A stretch of DNA of 64,000 nucleotides from Alistipes sp. (GCA_017621455.1 JAGATC010000017.1:49172-113171), one strand, 5' to 3'. Numbered from the stretch's first letter, positions 16,654 to 25,660 are shown. A program made the numbers and translations. The notes: generated from the letters alone by a model not told the origin.

Positions 16654-18696
16654 ATGAAGAGATACACTATATTGGCTCTAACGCTACTGCTATGTGGGGC
16701 ATGCGTAAAGGATGTAGAGTCCAACGCTCCCGACACCACACCCAGCACTACCATCACCATTCCCGAGGGTGCTAACCAGGGAGAGGTAATCATCAAGTTT
16801 AGCCCCGAGATGGAGGAGATACTCGACCAGACAATGACACGCTCGGGTGGCGAGGCTACACGCTCGGGCATACCCACAACCGATGAGGTCTTGGAGACCC
16901 TCGGAGCATACTCCTTCGAGCGAGTGTTCCCCATAGACCCACGTAACGAGGAGCGTACCCGCGAGGCTGGGCTACACCTATGGTACATCGTGCGCTTCGA
17001 CGAGGGTGAGGACCTGCAAGCCGCCTTTGAGCGTCTATCGCGCCTGGGTGAGGTGGATAAGTTGCAGTGTAACCGACCTATAGCACGTGCCTACAACCCC
17101 ACTGCCGAGCCGCACTTCATAAGCTGTGCCGAGGCGGATAATCGTGCCATGACACGTACTACAGAGTGGCCCTTCAACGACCCCGAGATGTATCGCCAGT
17201 GGTGCTACATCAACGATGGCACTGCCAACTTCGCCCGAGAGTGGGCAGGAGTGGTGGCAGGCTGCGATGCGGGATGCAAGGAGGCATGGGAGCTATCGAC
17301 AGGAGATGAGGAGATCATCGTGGCAGTGATGGACGAGGCGGTGATGTGGAGCCACCCCGACCTTGCGGCAAACATCTGGATTAACGAGGGCGAGGAGCTC
17401 TTCGCCGGTGAGGATGCCGACGGCAATGGCTATGTCGATGATAAGTATGGCTACAACTTCGTGCGTAACACCGCCATCACCTCATGGACATCGAACGGCA
17501 GCACGGGTCACGGCACCCACGTTGCTGGCACCATAGCCGCGGTCAACGACAACGGCATAGGCGTTGCAGGCATCGCTGGTGGCGGCAAGGGCAATGGTGG
17601 CGTGAAGATTATGACCCTGCAACTCTTCGACGGCATGAACTCAGCATCGTTAGCCATGGAGGCGCGTGCCATGAAGTATGCCGCCGACAATGGTGCTGTC
17701 ATCTTGCAGTGCTCATGGGGCTACCACTCGGCTAAGTCGAACCCCATCATGGGCTACGTTTTAGGTCCCGCTACCGAGGAGCAGTGGGCAGCGACATACC
17801 CCTTAGAGAAGGAGGCATTGGACTACTTCATACACAACGCGGGCTCGCCAAATGGCGTCATAGATGGCGGTCTTGCCATCTTCGCCTCGGGTAACGAGTA
17901 TGCAGCGCAGTCATCATTCCCCGCAGCCTACTCTAAGTGTATATCAGTGGCTGCCGTAGCTGCCGACTACACCCCTGCATCCTACACCAATTACGGCTCG
18001 GAGGTGCTACTATCGGCACCAGGCGGCGACATGGAGTACTACGGCATCGTGGGCATGGAGGACGACATCTACGACAATAACGGCATACTTAAGGAGCAGG
18101 GTGCGATATACTCTACGCTCGTACTCAACGGCGTTGCAGGCTATGGCTACTACGAGGGCACCTCGATGGCATGTCCCCACGTCTCGGGTGTTGCGGCACT
18201 CGCGCTCTCTTACGCGAAACAGCAGCACCGCCACTTCACGTGGGAGGAGTTCCGCGACCTTATGTACTCTACAGCACGCGACATCGACTCATACTTCGTG
18301 GGCGAGAAGCTATTCTACATGCACCACACATCGCCAGGTGCCACACCTGTGAAGATGGACCTTGAGCAATACAAGGGTAAGATGGGCCGCTTAGTGGATG
18401 CAGGAGCACTGCTTAAGAGCATCGATGCAAGTGGCCGCGATATGCGTCTACCCAACCTATATCTCGCGCCCCAAACTACTACGACTATAGACCTTGGCGA
18501 CTACCTCACCTCTACAGCTACGGCCGCCGAGGTTAACAACCTCAACATTGCTACGGTGACACTTAGTGGCAACATGCTCACCATAACCACTATAGCGGAG
18601 GGTCAGACGGCTCTCACTATCGGGTGCGAGGATGGTAGCGAGCACCACTCAACCATCACCGTACGCAAGGGCGCTAACGACAACGGAGTATTGTAG
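16654..18696 (+). CDS. Subtilisin-family (S8) serine protease lipoprotein
   Basis: 680 residues. ATG at 16654, four bases after the previous stop, gives the signal peptide ending LLCGACVKD. Residues about 35-190 form a pro-region. The S8 catalytic domain then shows Asp227 in VAVMDEAV (the usual DSG/DTG is DEA here), His286 in GHGTHVAGT, oxyanion Asn414 in FASGNEY and Ser504 in GTSMACPHVSG, so all catalytic residues are present. A C-terminal beta domain (about 590-680, TTTIDLGDYLTS...) ends the protein. It is predicted to be an active protease tethered to the cell surface or periplasmic face. Lying between LRR/BACON lipoproteins, it may process them or degrade a substrate they capture. Confidence 0.93.
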   Translation: MKRYTILALTLLLCGACVKDVESNAPDTTPSTTITIPEGANQGEVIIKFSPEMEEILDQTMTRSGGEATRSGIPTTDEVLETLGAYSFERVFPIDPRNEERTREAGLHLWYIVRFDEGEDLQAAFERLSRLGEVDKLQCNRPIARAYNPTAEPHFISCAEADNRAMTRTTEWPFNDPEMYRQWCYINDGTANFAREWAGVVAGCDAGCKEAWELSTGDEEIIVAVMDEAVMWSHPDLAANIWINEGEELFAGEDADGNGYVDDKYGYNFVRNTAITSWTSNGSTGHGTHVAGTIAAVNDNGIGVAGIAGGGKGNGGVKIMTLQLFDGMNSASLAMEARAMKYAADNGAVILQCSWGYHSAKSNPIMGYVLGPATEEQWAATYPLEKEALDYFIHNAGSPNGVIDGGLAIFASGNEYAAQSSFPAAYSKCISVAAVAADYTPASYTNYGSEVLLSAPGGDMEYYGIVGMEDDIYDNNGILKEQGAIYSTLVLNGVAGYGYYEGTSMACPHVSGVAALALSYAKQQHRHFTWEEFRDLMYSTARDIDSYFVGEKLFYMHHTSPGATPVKMDLEQYKGKMGRLVDAGALLKSIDASGRDMRLPNLYLAPQTTTTIDLGDYLTSTATAAEVNNLNIATVTLSGNMLTITTIAEGQTALTIGCEDGSEHHSTITVRKGANDNGVL

Positions 18697-18699
18697 GCG

Positions 18700-19479
18700 A
18701 TGCGTAGGGCGAGGGTCATAGCGGCGATTGCGGTGTGCCTTATGGCATACAATATCTCTTATGCGCAGGTGCGCACGCTGCCCACGCGCGCGGAGATAGA
18801 GAGCATCGTACACCCTAAGCTGTCGACTACGGCCAAGCGAGCAGTATGTGGTGAGAGCGTAGAGGTAGGCAAGATAGATGGCTCCGAGAGCATCACAGCG
18901 CACTTTACGCTACGTAATACGACCGACCACAGTGTCACCATCACTGAGTTTCGCACGTTGTGCGACTGCATGCAGGTGATAACCAAGCCAAAGGTTATGG
19001 CGTCGGGCGAGAGCATGACCATCGAGGCTCGGTTCAACCCCGCAGGACGCGTGGGGCCATTTGAGCAGGCGATATACGTATATACCACGCTTGACGAGCG
19101 CCACCCCACCGAGCAGCTGACGCTCACAGGAGAGATAGCCGCAACGGAGAGGTTCTCGCACCTTAAGCACACCATGGGCACGCTACGCCTCAGTCGCAAG
19201 GAGGTGACACTCGATGGCATAAAGGAGGGTGCCACACGCAGCGAGCGCATAGTGGTGGCAAACAGCGGGAGCGAGACCATAACAATAGGTGCAACGCCCA
19301 CGATAGCGGGGCTAAGTATAGCGCCCGTAACGCTTAAACCTAACGAGGAGGGGGAGTTAGTGGTAAGCTACACCTCAAATAGGCTGCCGGCATACGACAT
19401 TGAGACCATGGTTGTGGTCGAAGGCGTCACTACCCCACGCCCAACAGAACGAATGATTAAGATAACGATAAAGCGATAG
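18700..19479 (+). CDS. DUF1573-type periplasmic protein
   Basis: 259 residues with an SPI signal (ends NISYAQ) and no lipobox, unlike its neighbours. Residues about 45-145 carry the DUF1573/ASPM-like beta-sandwich pattern (ITAHFTLRNTTDHSVTI, LCDCMQVI, IEARFNPAGRVGPFEQAIYV). A second such domain covers about 155-255 (VTLDGIKEGATRSERIVVAN, then LVVSYTSNR). The family is widespread in Bacteroidota and its role is unknown, possibly structural. It begins 3 bases after the protease stop, so it is almost certainly cotranscribed. Confidence 0.8.
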   Translation: MRRARVIAAIAVCLMAYNISYAQVRTLPTRAEIESIVHPKLSTTAKRAVCGESVEVGKIDGSESITAHFTLRNTTDHSVTITEFRTLCDCMQVITKPKVMASGESMTIEARFNPAGRVGPFEQAIYVYTTLDERHPTEQLTLTGEIAATERFSHLKHTMGTLRLSRKEVTLDGIKEGATRSERIVVANSGSETITIGATPTIAGLSIAPVTLKPNEEGELVVSYTSNRLPAYDIETMVVVEGVTTPRPTERMIKITIKR

Positions 19480-19481
19480 AT

Positions 19482-19949
19482 ATGAGACTACTTAAACTAA
19501 GCAGACATTTGGTGATAATCACACTGTTAGCCACACTCTCGGCGTGCGAGAAGCCTGTGCCAATCGTGGAGGAGGCTCCAACGATAGAGGTCACCTACGA
19601 CACTATCGAAGGAGACTGGGAGCTGACGCACATTAACGGCGAAGAGCTCATAAATGACAGCATGCTATACATTAGGTTCACCAATAGCGACAAGCCGAAT
19701 GTCACGCATCGCTACGAGATGTGGGACAACATCGGCTCGATGTATTTAGTACAGACAACCGGCACCTACACCATCACCCAGGAGGGTGACAACTACATCC
19801 TCTCGGGCACCTACGACAATGGCCTGGGCGACTGGAACGAGAGATACAGCGTGGTGATGGTCACCGACTCAAGGATGCAGTGGAGAGCAAAATCGGGCAC
19901 ATGCTTAGAGTTTAAGTACGCAATGGTACTTCCCGAAGAATTTTATTAA
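19482..19949 (+). CDS. Lipocalin-like lipoprotein 1
   Basis: 155 residues. SPII signal ending TLSACEKPVP. The mature part has a lipocalin-like pattern: GDWELTHING at the start, an alternating beta run (YEMWDNIGSMYLVQ, GTYTITQEGDNYIL) and a C-terminal MQWRAKSGTCLEFKY. It is a paralogue of the next gene, sharing the WEL opening, the YTI.....Y...GTYD segment, the MQW motif and the L(P)EE/Y-F ending. Small-ligand binding is typical of the fold, but no ligand can be named. It starts 2 bases after the DUF1573 gene. Confidence 0.75.
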   Translation: MRLLKLSRHLVIITLLATLSACEKPVPIVEEAPTIEVTYDTIEGDWELTHINGEELINDSMLYIRFTNSDKPNVTHRYEMWDNIGSMYLVQTTGTYTITQEGDNYILSGTYDNGLGDWNERYSVVMVTDSRMQWRAKSGTCLEFKYAMVLPEEFY

Positions 19950-19971
19950 AATATAATACTACACAAACACT

Positions 19972-20466
19972 ATGAGAATGGAGCGATTTTTAGCAGCACT
20001 TATGGTCATTGGCACACTCATGACCACAAGTTGTAGCGAGGTGATTTCCGACATCAATAGCATCGACACCATGCCCGTTACCGACGAGAGCATCGATGGA
20101 TGTTGGGAGCTTAAAAGTGGCTTAGAGGACAAGTTCGACAACGGCAGTTTCCTCTACATCTACTTCTACCAGGAGGGTCAGCGCTACGAGCTATGGACAA
20201 ACATCAAGGTCGAGGAGAACGAGAGTGCAGGAGGTATTGTAGACCCCACAAGTCCGCTATGCACCAAGGGCAACTACACCATCGAGGATGGAGATAGGGA
20301 TGAGTACATTATGCAGGGTACCTACGACCATAATGATGGAGGCTGGGGCGAGGGCTTTATCGTGAAGCTATTCAAGCCAGGCAACGCCATGCAATGGACA
20401 TCGATAGCTACGGGACGCACCCTTATCTTTGCTCGCACAAAGGAGCTCCCCGAGTATTTTGAATAA
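19972..20466 (+). CDS. Lipocalin-like lipoprotein 2
   Basis: 164 residues. SPII signal ending LMTTSCSEVISD; a second Met at 19978 is an alternative start. The mature domain opens DGCWELKSG and contains YELWTNIKVEE, GNYTIEDGDRDEYIMQGTYD and NAMQWTSI, which align with lipocalin-like lipoprotein 1. The pair probably arose by tandem duplication. The gap to the preceding gene is 22 bases, slightly wider than earlier in the operon. Confidence 0.75.
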   Translation: MRMERFLAALMVIGTLMTTSCSEVISDINSIDTMPVTDESIDGCWELKSGLEDKFDNGSFLYIYFYQEGQRYELWTNIKVEENESAGGIVDPTSPLCTKGNYTIEDGDRDEYIMQGTYDHNDGGWGEGFIVKLFKPGNAMQWTSIATGRTLIFARTKELPEYFE

Positions 20467-20490
20467 TAATATATTAACACTTTTAAAGAT

Positions 20491-22899
20491 ATGAGGATTA
20501 GAAACTTTGCGGTGGCGCTATTGGCCACTGTTGTTGCACTCGCAGGATGGAGTTGCGACAAGGAGCCCGTTGAGACTCCCGTAAATAAGCCAACAATCGG
20601 CATCATGGAGCCCGAGTTCGACGCAGAGGCTATGGTTGCCAAGGTTATGATTGCCCCCTCGACAGATACCGAGGCGTGGTACTGGAGAGTAAACGATGCT
20701 GAGTACACCAAGGTGGAGGGTGCTGCAGCCAAGGAGATTGAGTTTGAGGTAGTCTACGGTGTTGAGTATACCATCCAGGCATACGCCGAGAACAAGGCTG
20801 GCAGCAGCGACATGGCAGAGAAAAAATTCTGCGCAATGCCCGAGGGTGAGGTATCTATCTCGATTGGCGAGGTTACGCTCAATGCCGAGGATGAGGTAGA
20901 GGTGACAATTTACCCCTCAAAGGATGTAACAGCATGGTATTGGACAGCTTACGACAAGGCTGGCGAGAAGGGCGAGTACACCAAGGTGGAGGGCAACACC
21001 GAGACCACTATCACCCTGCCTTATGAGTGGAACATGATATATGAGCTATCGGTATATGCCGAGTGTGGCGAGGTTAAGAGCGCAGAGGCCACCAAGGAGT
21101 ACTCGTTTGAGCTTGGCATACCCACCATCAGCGTGTCGAAGCCCCTGTTCGATGAGGCTAAGATGGAGGTAACGTTCGAGGTTACACCCTCGGAGGATAC
21201 ACACCACTGGTACTGGAGCGTCAACGACGGTGATGCAACACGAATCGAGGGAGCAGAGCCTCAGAGCATAAGCCACAAGGTGGAGTACGACGAGGCATAC
21301 ACCTTCAAGTTTGAGGCCGCAAACAAGGCTGATGTTTCGAACGAGCCTACAGTGGTAGAGTTCAAGGTTATCGGCCCCGTTGCCGACATCGACATCGAGA
21401 ACCTCACGGCCTACACGCTCGACGCCGTAGTTACTAAGAAGGAGCACTGCGTGCGCTACGTGGCAGGTGCTGTTCACACCTCTGCATACGACCGCAACGT
21501 ATTTATCGAGCAGGCACAGTCGTCACTCGACCCCGACCCCAGCTACCCATTTGCAGTCTTCAACTCAGCCACCGAGAGCCGCACATTCTCGGAGCAGGAC
21601 CTCGTACGTAACTCACGCACCGATAGCGACGAGAACGCTGGCTTGATACTTATACCTGGCACATCGTACACTATTGCCGTATATGGCGAGGATAAGGATG
21701 GCAACTACAACGTAACAACCAAGGAGGTGACAATCCCCGCCGCTGAGCTTAATGGCAACGTAGAGGTCGCTATCGAGATGGTGGAGATAACCGAGACATC
21801 GGCCACAGCCAAAGTAACAGCGAATGATGCTTGCAAGGTAATCTTCGGCTTGGTAGACCCCGCAATTGAGAGCAGCAATACGGAGAATCCCTTCGATTTT
21901 GATAGCGCTACCGACGCTGAGATTAAGCTATTCTTGGCAACTGCGGCACAGGCCGTGCCTACGATATACAACGAGCCTATCACAGCTATGTTGGGAGACC
22001 GTCTGGAGATTGGCCACGAGTACTACGCATACGTCATAGCTATTAAGGATGGTAAGGTTGGCGAGGTGGCATATACCTCATTTACTACAAAGCGTCCTTC
22101 GCTTACGGGCGTAGCCAAGATTACTGCCGCTACGATCGAGCCACAGACCTCACACGAGACGCTAACCGTGAAGGTAACACCCGACAGCAATGCTACCAAG
22201 GTGCGCATATATGCTGCTCCTACCACCGACCACTCGGCATACGCCGATAACCTCGAGTTCGTAATGGATGCCGACAGCTATCAGAACTACCGCGAGGAGT
22301 ACGCTATCGTGGATGGCGTAGCTACTGCCGTAATCAACGTATACCACCCCGGCGACAACTACTACATCTACGCCTCGGCAGTGGATGCTACGGGCCGTGC
22401 TGGCGAGATGGTATGCGTGGCACGTATGGCGGGCTACGACACCGACTACTACACCACTATCGAGGAGGTTGTTGACAGCGGCTCGCTTAGCTACGAGGGC
22501 ACAGGCACAGCAAGACTCACAGCATCGGACGAGAGCGAGGTAGATGAGCGCGTGAGCGTGACGCTTACAGCTATCATGTTTAGTGAGAACGTCGATAAGG
22601 TGTGGTTAATGCGCCTTGCAAGCTGCCAGATCAGCGATATTGAGAGTCGCGTAAAGGAGAACCTCAAAGATTACGAGGCAACTGGCAAGATAAATGGCTC
22701 GTACAAGGCGGCCATAGAGGGTTGGGCATATATGTATGTCGACGACCTCGAGAACTCGTTCAATCCTAAGTATGAGGCACTTCTAAAGTACAGCGACACG
22801 TATGGTGGCGACATTATCGTAATGGTCATCCTCGACACCGACGGCAAGGTTAACATCCACAGCTACTACGCTGGTGGCATAGGTGTTGTAGAGATGTAG
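20491..22899 (+). CDS. Repeat-containing lipoprotein with WYW modules
   Basis: 802 residues; SPII signal ending LAGWSCDKEPVE. Three N-terminal modules of about 85-90 residues each carry an aromatic W-Y-W signature: AWYWRVNDAEYTKVEG, AWYWTAYDKAGEKGEYTKVEG and HWYWSVNDGDATRIEG. They have beta-rich, Fn3-like flanks (PEFDAEAMVAKVMIAPS, KPLFDEAKMEVTFEVTPS). From about residue 300, further Fn3-like domains follow (ITETSATAKVTANDACKVIFG, SHETLTVKVTPDSNATKVRIY), then a C-terminal domain of about 140 residues ending IHSYYAGGIGVVEM. Last gene of the plus-strand operon, followed by a strong terminator. Ligand binding by the aromatic modules is possible but unproven. Confidence 0.78.
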   Translation: MRIRNFAVALLATVVALAGWSCDKEPVETPVNKPTIGIMEPEFDAEAMVAKVMIAPSTDTEAWYWRVNDAEYTKVEGAAAKEIEFEVVYGVEYTIQAYAENKAGSSDMAEKKFCAMPEGEVSISIGEVTLNAEDEVEVTIYPSKDVTAWYWTAYDKAGEKGEYTKVEGNTETTITLPYEWNMIYELSVYAECGEVKSAEATKEYSFELGIPTISVSKPLFDEAKMEVTFEVTPSEDTHHWYWSVNDGDATRIEGAEPQSISHKVEYDEAYTFKFEAANKADVSNEPTVVEFKVIGPVADIDIENLTAYTLDAVVTKKEHCVRYVAGAVHTSAYDRNVFIEQAQSSLDPDPSYPFAVFNSATESRTFSEQDLVRNSRTDSDENAGLILIPGTSYTIAVYGEDKDGNYNVTTKEVTIPAAELNGNVEVAIEMVEITETSATAKVTANDACKVIFGLVDPAIESSNTENPFDFDSATDAEIKLFLATAAQAVPTIYNEPITAMLGDRLEIGHEYYAYVIAIKDGKVGEVAYTSFTTKRPSLTGVAKITAATIEPQTSHETLTVKVTPDSNATKVRIYAAPTTDHSAYADNLEFVMDADSYQNYREEYAIVDGVATAVINVYHPGDNYYIYASAVDATGRAGEMVCVARMAGYDTDYYTTIEEVVDSGSLSYEGTGTARLTASDESEVDERVSVTLTAIMFSENVDKVWLMRLASCQISDIESRVKENLKDYEATGKINGSYKAAIEGWAYMYVDDLENSFNPKYEALLKYSDTYGGDIIVMVILDTDGKVNIHSYYAGGIGVVEM

Positions 22900-22927
22900 C
22901 AGCAATACCCATCCGCATAAAATGAGG

Positions 22928-22962
22928 TAAGGAGTCAGTCGCAACGGCTGACTCCTTACTCT
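22928..22962. terminator. Bidirectional terminator between convergent operons
   Basis: TAAGGAGTCAGTCG, loop CAA, CGGCTGACTCCTTA forms a 14-bp stem with one G-T pair. CTTTTA follows on the plus strand, and TTACCTCATTTTA-type sequence on the minus. It closes the lipoprotein operon and the facing regulator operon. Confidence 0.85.
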
Positions 22963-22978
22963 TTTATATTGGGAGCTA

Positions 22979-23419
22979 CTACTCTACTACTACCGTGTAG
23001 CGCTCATTGGCGACATCTATCTGCAACTCAAATGCCTCCCCTGGCACATCCGCAATCTCCACACCGCGGGCATCCGAAACGTAGCTGTGCATAGTTCCAT
23101 TAGGCTCGATGATGGTAACAACCGCAGGCACATCCTCCGCAAGAGTCACCGCAAGTGCACCCGCCGCTGTCCAATTGATACGCTCGATAATATTGGGACG
23201 CGGAAGTTTATTCTTCGGAACAATGGGTCGGCGCTTAAGCGGCACAGTGGGTTTTATGCCGTAGCCTGGTTCATTAGGGCTCTCTTCACCAGGGATGTCT
23301 GGATAGGGAGGGATTGAAGGGTCATCAACATCTAAGTCAAAAGAAACCTCACACGCTGTCATCAACAGCGCTACGCCAACAACCCAAATACCATATCTAT
23401 GGTGTAACTTCATACTCAT
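22979..23419 (-). CDS. Small lipoprotein, tandem paralogue A
   Basis: 146 residues; SPII signal ending LLMTACEVSFDLD. A Pro-rich linker precedes a conserved block (PGYGIKPTVPLKRRPIVP, then LPRPNIIERINW) and a terminal beta module (AVVTIIEPNGTMHSYV, LQIDVANERYTVVVE). The last part resembles short beta-sandwich domains such as DUF3244, but I would not assign it. It is nearly parallel over about 95 residues to the neighbour at 23430. Third gene of the regulator operon. Confidence 0.7.
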   Translation of the reverse strand: MSMKLHHRYGIWVVGVALLMTACEVSFDLDVDDPSIPPYPDIPGEESPNEPGYGIKPTVPLKRRPIVPKNKLPRPNIIERINWTAAGALAVTLAEDVPAVVTIIEPNGTMHSYVSDARGVEIADVPGEAFELQIDVANERYTVVVE

Positions 23420-23429
23420 ATATAAGATT

Positions 23430-23855
23430 CTAATCTACTACTACCGTGTAACGCTCATCGGCAACATCTATCTGCATCTCAAACTCCTCCTCAGGCACAT
23501 TAGTAATCTCCACGGTGCGGGCATCTACCACATAGCTACGTAGCGAGCCGTCTCTCACAACAATCGTTATAACTGCGGGTGTATCCTCCGTAAGAGCCAC
23601 CGAGAGTGTCCCTGCCTCCGTCCAACTTATACGTTCTATAATTTTAGGACGCGGCAGCTTGCTTGTGGGTACAATGGGGCGACGCTTTAGTGGCACCGTG
23701 GGCTTAATGCCATAGCCAGGTTGATCCAAACCAGTGTCAGAACTACCGTTATCAGGTAGTTGTGGACTATTGGGGGCTATACCAAGACCTATCTCACACG
23801 CTGTTATCAACAGCGCAGCACTCACAAATAATATAACACTATATAGCTGTTTCAT
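23430..23855 (-). CDS. Small lipoprotein, tandem paralogue B
   Basis: 141 residues from the ATG at 23855, where the SPII signal begins (ends LLITACEIGLG). An in-frame ATG 60 bases further upstream lies inside the regulator gene and would destroy the signal. It shares PGYGIKPTVPLKRRPIVP with its neighbour, and the ends are also alike (EMQIDVADERYTVVVD). It lies 10 bases after the regulator stop and 10 bases before paralogue A, so the three genes are probably one transcript. Function unknown. Confidence 0.7.
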   Translation of the reverse strand: MKQLYSVILFVSAALLITACEIGLGIAPNSPQLPDNGSSDTGLDQPGYGIKPTVPLKRRPIVPTSKLPRPKIIERISWTEAGTLSVALTEDTPAVITIVVRDGSLRSYVVDARTVEITNVPEEEFEMQIDVADERYTVVVD

Positions 23856-23865
23856 AATCACCTTA

Positions 23866-25554
23866 CTATTTATCCGAGAGCGCAGCGATAAGCTCCTCGC
23901 CATCTGCGACCTCACATGCCTTAATCTTCTGCTTTATGTTATACTTCATCTTCGACACCGACACAGGGTCGCTATCGATAAACAACGCTATTGCGCGGTT
24001 CGAGAAGCCTGCAAAGGAGTATAGCGCCACACGGTGGTTACGCTCGCTCATCTTTGGCAGTAGCTGCTCAAGGCGTTGCATAGCACCGCCGCGATAGGCT
24101 TTAACCGCAGCCTCCAGCTCCTCAATGCGCGATTCATCATCCTTAATGCGGGCAATGGTATCGGTCATCTTATTGAATACCATAGCCTTATGGCGCGACG
24201 AGCCACTATGGTCGTAGTAGATGTCGCACAACTCGTTAAGCTCGCTGAAGCGGTCGCGGTAGAGCGATGCTACCGACGACGACATCTCGCGAGGTAGACG
24301 CTCAAGATCGCTACGCAGGCTCTCGATAGTCTCCATATAGTCGCGAATCTCGCCATTCTTGCGGCGTATGCGGTGGCGGGCATAGAAGATAATGCCAACT
24401 ACAACTATGAGCACCACGACAGCCACGGCAACATATATGGTAGTATTACGCTGGCGTGTTAGCTCGCGCTCACGCATCTCGGCATTCAGCTCCGTGCGTA
24501 GTCTCTCCACCTCGGCATTTAGCACCGGCTGCTCCAATATCTCAAGCATAAAGGCATCCTGCGCATGCTTACTCTGTTCGTGCCAATAGAGCGCACCCTC
24601 CGCATCGCCCACATTGCGACAGATGATGTATCGTGCATACTCCACCTCAGCCCAGTCGCTATCCTCGGCGACCTCTGCCATATCGGCCAATGCCCACGCC
24701 GCATCCCTATCACCATCGTGTGCCACAAGCATAGCCTTGGCGGCAAGGTAGTGCGCCTCGCCATAGGTTAGGCAGTCATACTCGTCGAACATATCGATAT
24801 AGCGTCGGCACATATCGTAGTCGTCCTCATATACCGCCAAATCGAGCAACTCGTGCAGCACGGCACACATCAAACTCTTGTCGCTATGCTCCATGGCATA
24901 GGCGAGCACGTTGTTCAGGTATGTATAGGCCTCCTCGAAGCAGTGCAACTGGATGAGTGTGCCACCAATGTCGTAGTCCATGTACACCACATGCTCCTCC
25001 AAGCCCGCAGCCTCAAAGCTCTCCCTTGCAAGTTTGTAGGCATCCACCGCGTTAGCATAGAGTCCACCATCGTTGTAGACATAGCCCTTTTGGCGATGCA
25101 CTAAGCCCTCAAGCTTGGTATCGGGGGCGTGCTTCAGCGAGTTCTCTGCCTCCATTAGCGAGACTATTGCCCGAGCACCCTCTCCCAGGTCATATACCGA
25201 GAGAGCATGCTGATACATCGCTCTGGCACGCTCTGCGTGGTTGTCACTCTCGAGATAGTAGCGCATCATCTGCTCGCTCTGCGTCTCGCTGTACATTACT
25301 AAGCCATCGTAGTAGTGTGCCTCGCTGCATACCAGCGTATAGCGAGCCTTGGCCTCCTCGCTACTTAACTCCGAGTAGTCGATGCCATCCAATATCGCAA
25401 GTGCCTCGGCGGGATTCTCCTCGACCATCTGCTCGGCACGCGCAATGTCATCCATGGCTTGCTCGTTAGAACAACCCGTCACCAACAATAGGCCTATCAC
25501 ACAGCAGATACAAAGTTCACCTATCCCTTTAGTAACTCTCCACATAATGCACAA
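23866..25554 (-). CDS. TPR sensor with membrane helix and C-terminal LuxR-like HTH
   Basis: 562 residues. The N-terminus is hydrophobic and ends LLLVTGCSNEQ, a lipobox-like sequence or signal anchor. Residues about 35-360 are TPR-like helical repeats (NPAEALAILDGIDYSELS, ARAMYQHALSVYDLGEGARA, EEAYTYLNNVLAYAMEHSD). A membrane helix lies at about 371-390 (TTIYVAVAVVVLIVVVGIIF). A coiled region follows, then at about 505-550 a LuxR/GerE-like helix-turn-helix (AGFSNRAIALFIDSDPVSVS). Such proteins sense in the periplasm and bind DNA in the cytoplasm as one-component regulators. Targets are not shown; the two small lipoproteins downstream and the facing surface operon are the obvious candidates. 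If Cys were really acylated, the N-terminus would be periplasmic, consistent with one membrane crossing. Confidence 0.82.
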   Translation of the reverse strand: MCIMWRVTKGIGELCICCVIGLLLVTGCSNEQAMDDIARAEQMVEENPAEALAILDGIDYSELSSEEAKARYTLVCSEAHYYDGLVMYSETQSEQMMRYYLESDNHAERARAMYQHALSVYDLGEGARAIVSLMEAENSLKHAPDTKLEGLVHRQKGYVYNDGGLYANAVDAYKLARESFEAAGLEEHVVYMDYDIGGTLIQLHCFEEAYTYLNNVLAYAMEHSDKSLMCAVLHELLDLAVYEDDYDMCRRYIDMFDEYDCLTYGEAHYLAAKAMLVAHDGDRDAAWALADMAEVAEDSDWAEVEYARYIICRNVGDAEGALYWHEQSKHAQDAFMLEILEQPVLNAEVERLRTELNAEMRERELTRQRNTTIYVAVAVVVLIVVVGIIFYARHRIRRKNGEIRDYMETIESLRSDLERLPREMSSSVASLYRDRFSELNELCDIYYDHSGSSRHKAMVFNKMTDTIARIKDDESRIEELEAAVKAYRGGAMQRLEQLLPKMSERNHRVALYSFAGFSNRAIALFIDSDPVSVSKMKYNIKQKIKACEVADGEELIAALSDK

Positions 25555-25621
25555 AGGTAATAATAATTATTTAACTCACAAAACTGCGCCGATGCCACAC
25601 ATCCAGCTCATTTTCCTATTG

Positions 25622-25653
25622 CAAAGATACCACATCCCTATGCCCCAGCCAAA
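25622..25653 (-). promoter_or_regulatory. Promoter of the TPR-HTH regulator operon
   Basis: Minus strand TTTG (25653-25650), 20 bases, TATCTTTG (25629-25622), a consensus match. The leader to the ATG at 25554 is about 60 bases. Confidence 0.8.
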
Positions 25654-25660
25654 TTTTTAG

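Noticed and set aside
9890..22899. Polysaccharide utilisation locus
   Set aside because: No SusC/SusD pair and no glycosidase or polysaccharide lyase in the block.
9890..22899. Type IX secretion substrates
   Set aside because: No conserved T9SS C-terminal domain at the protein ends; SPII signals explain export.
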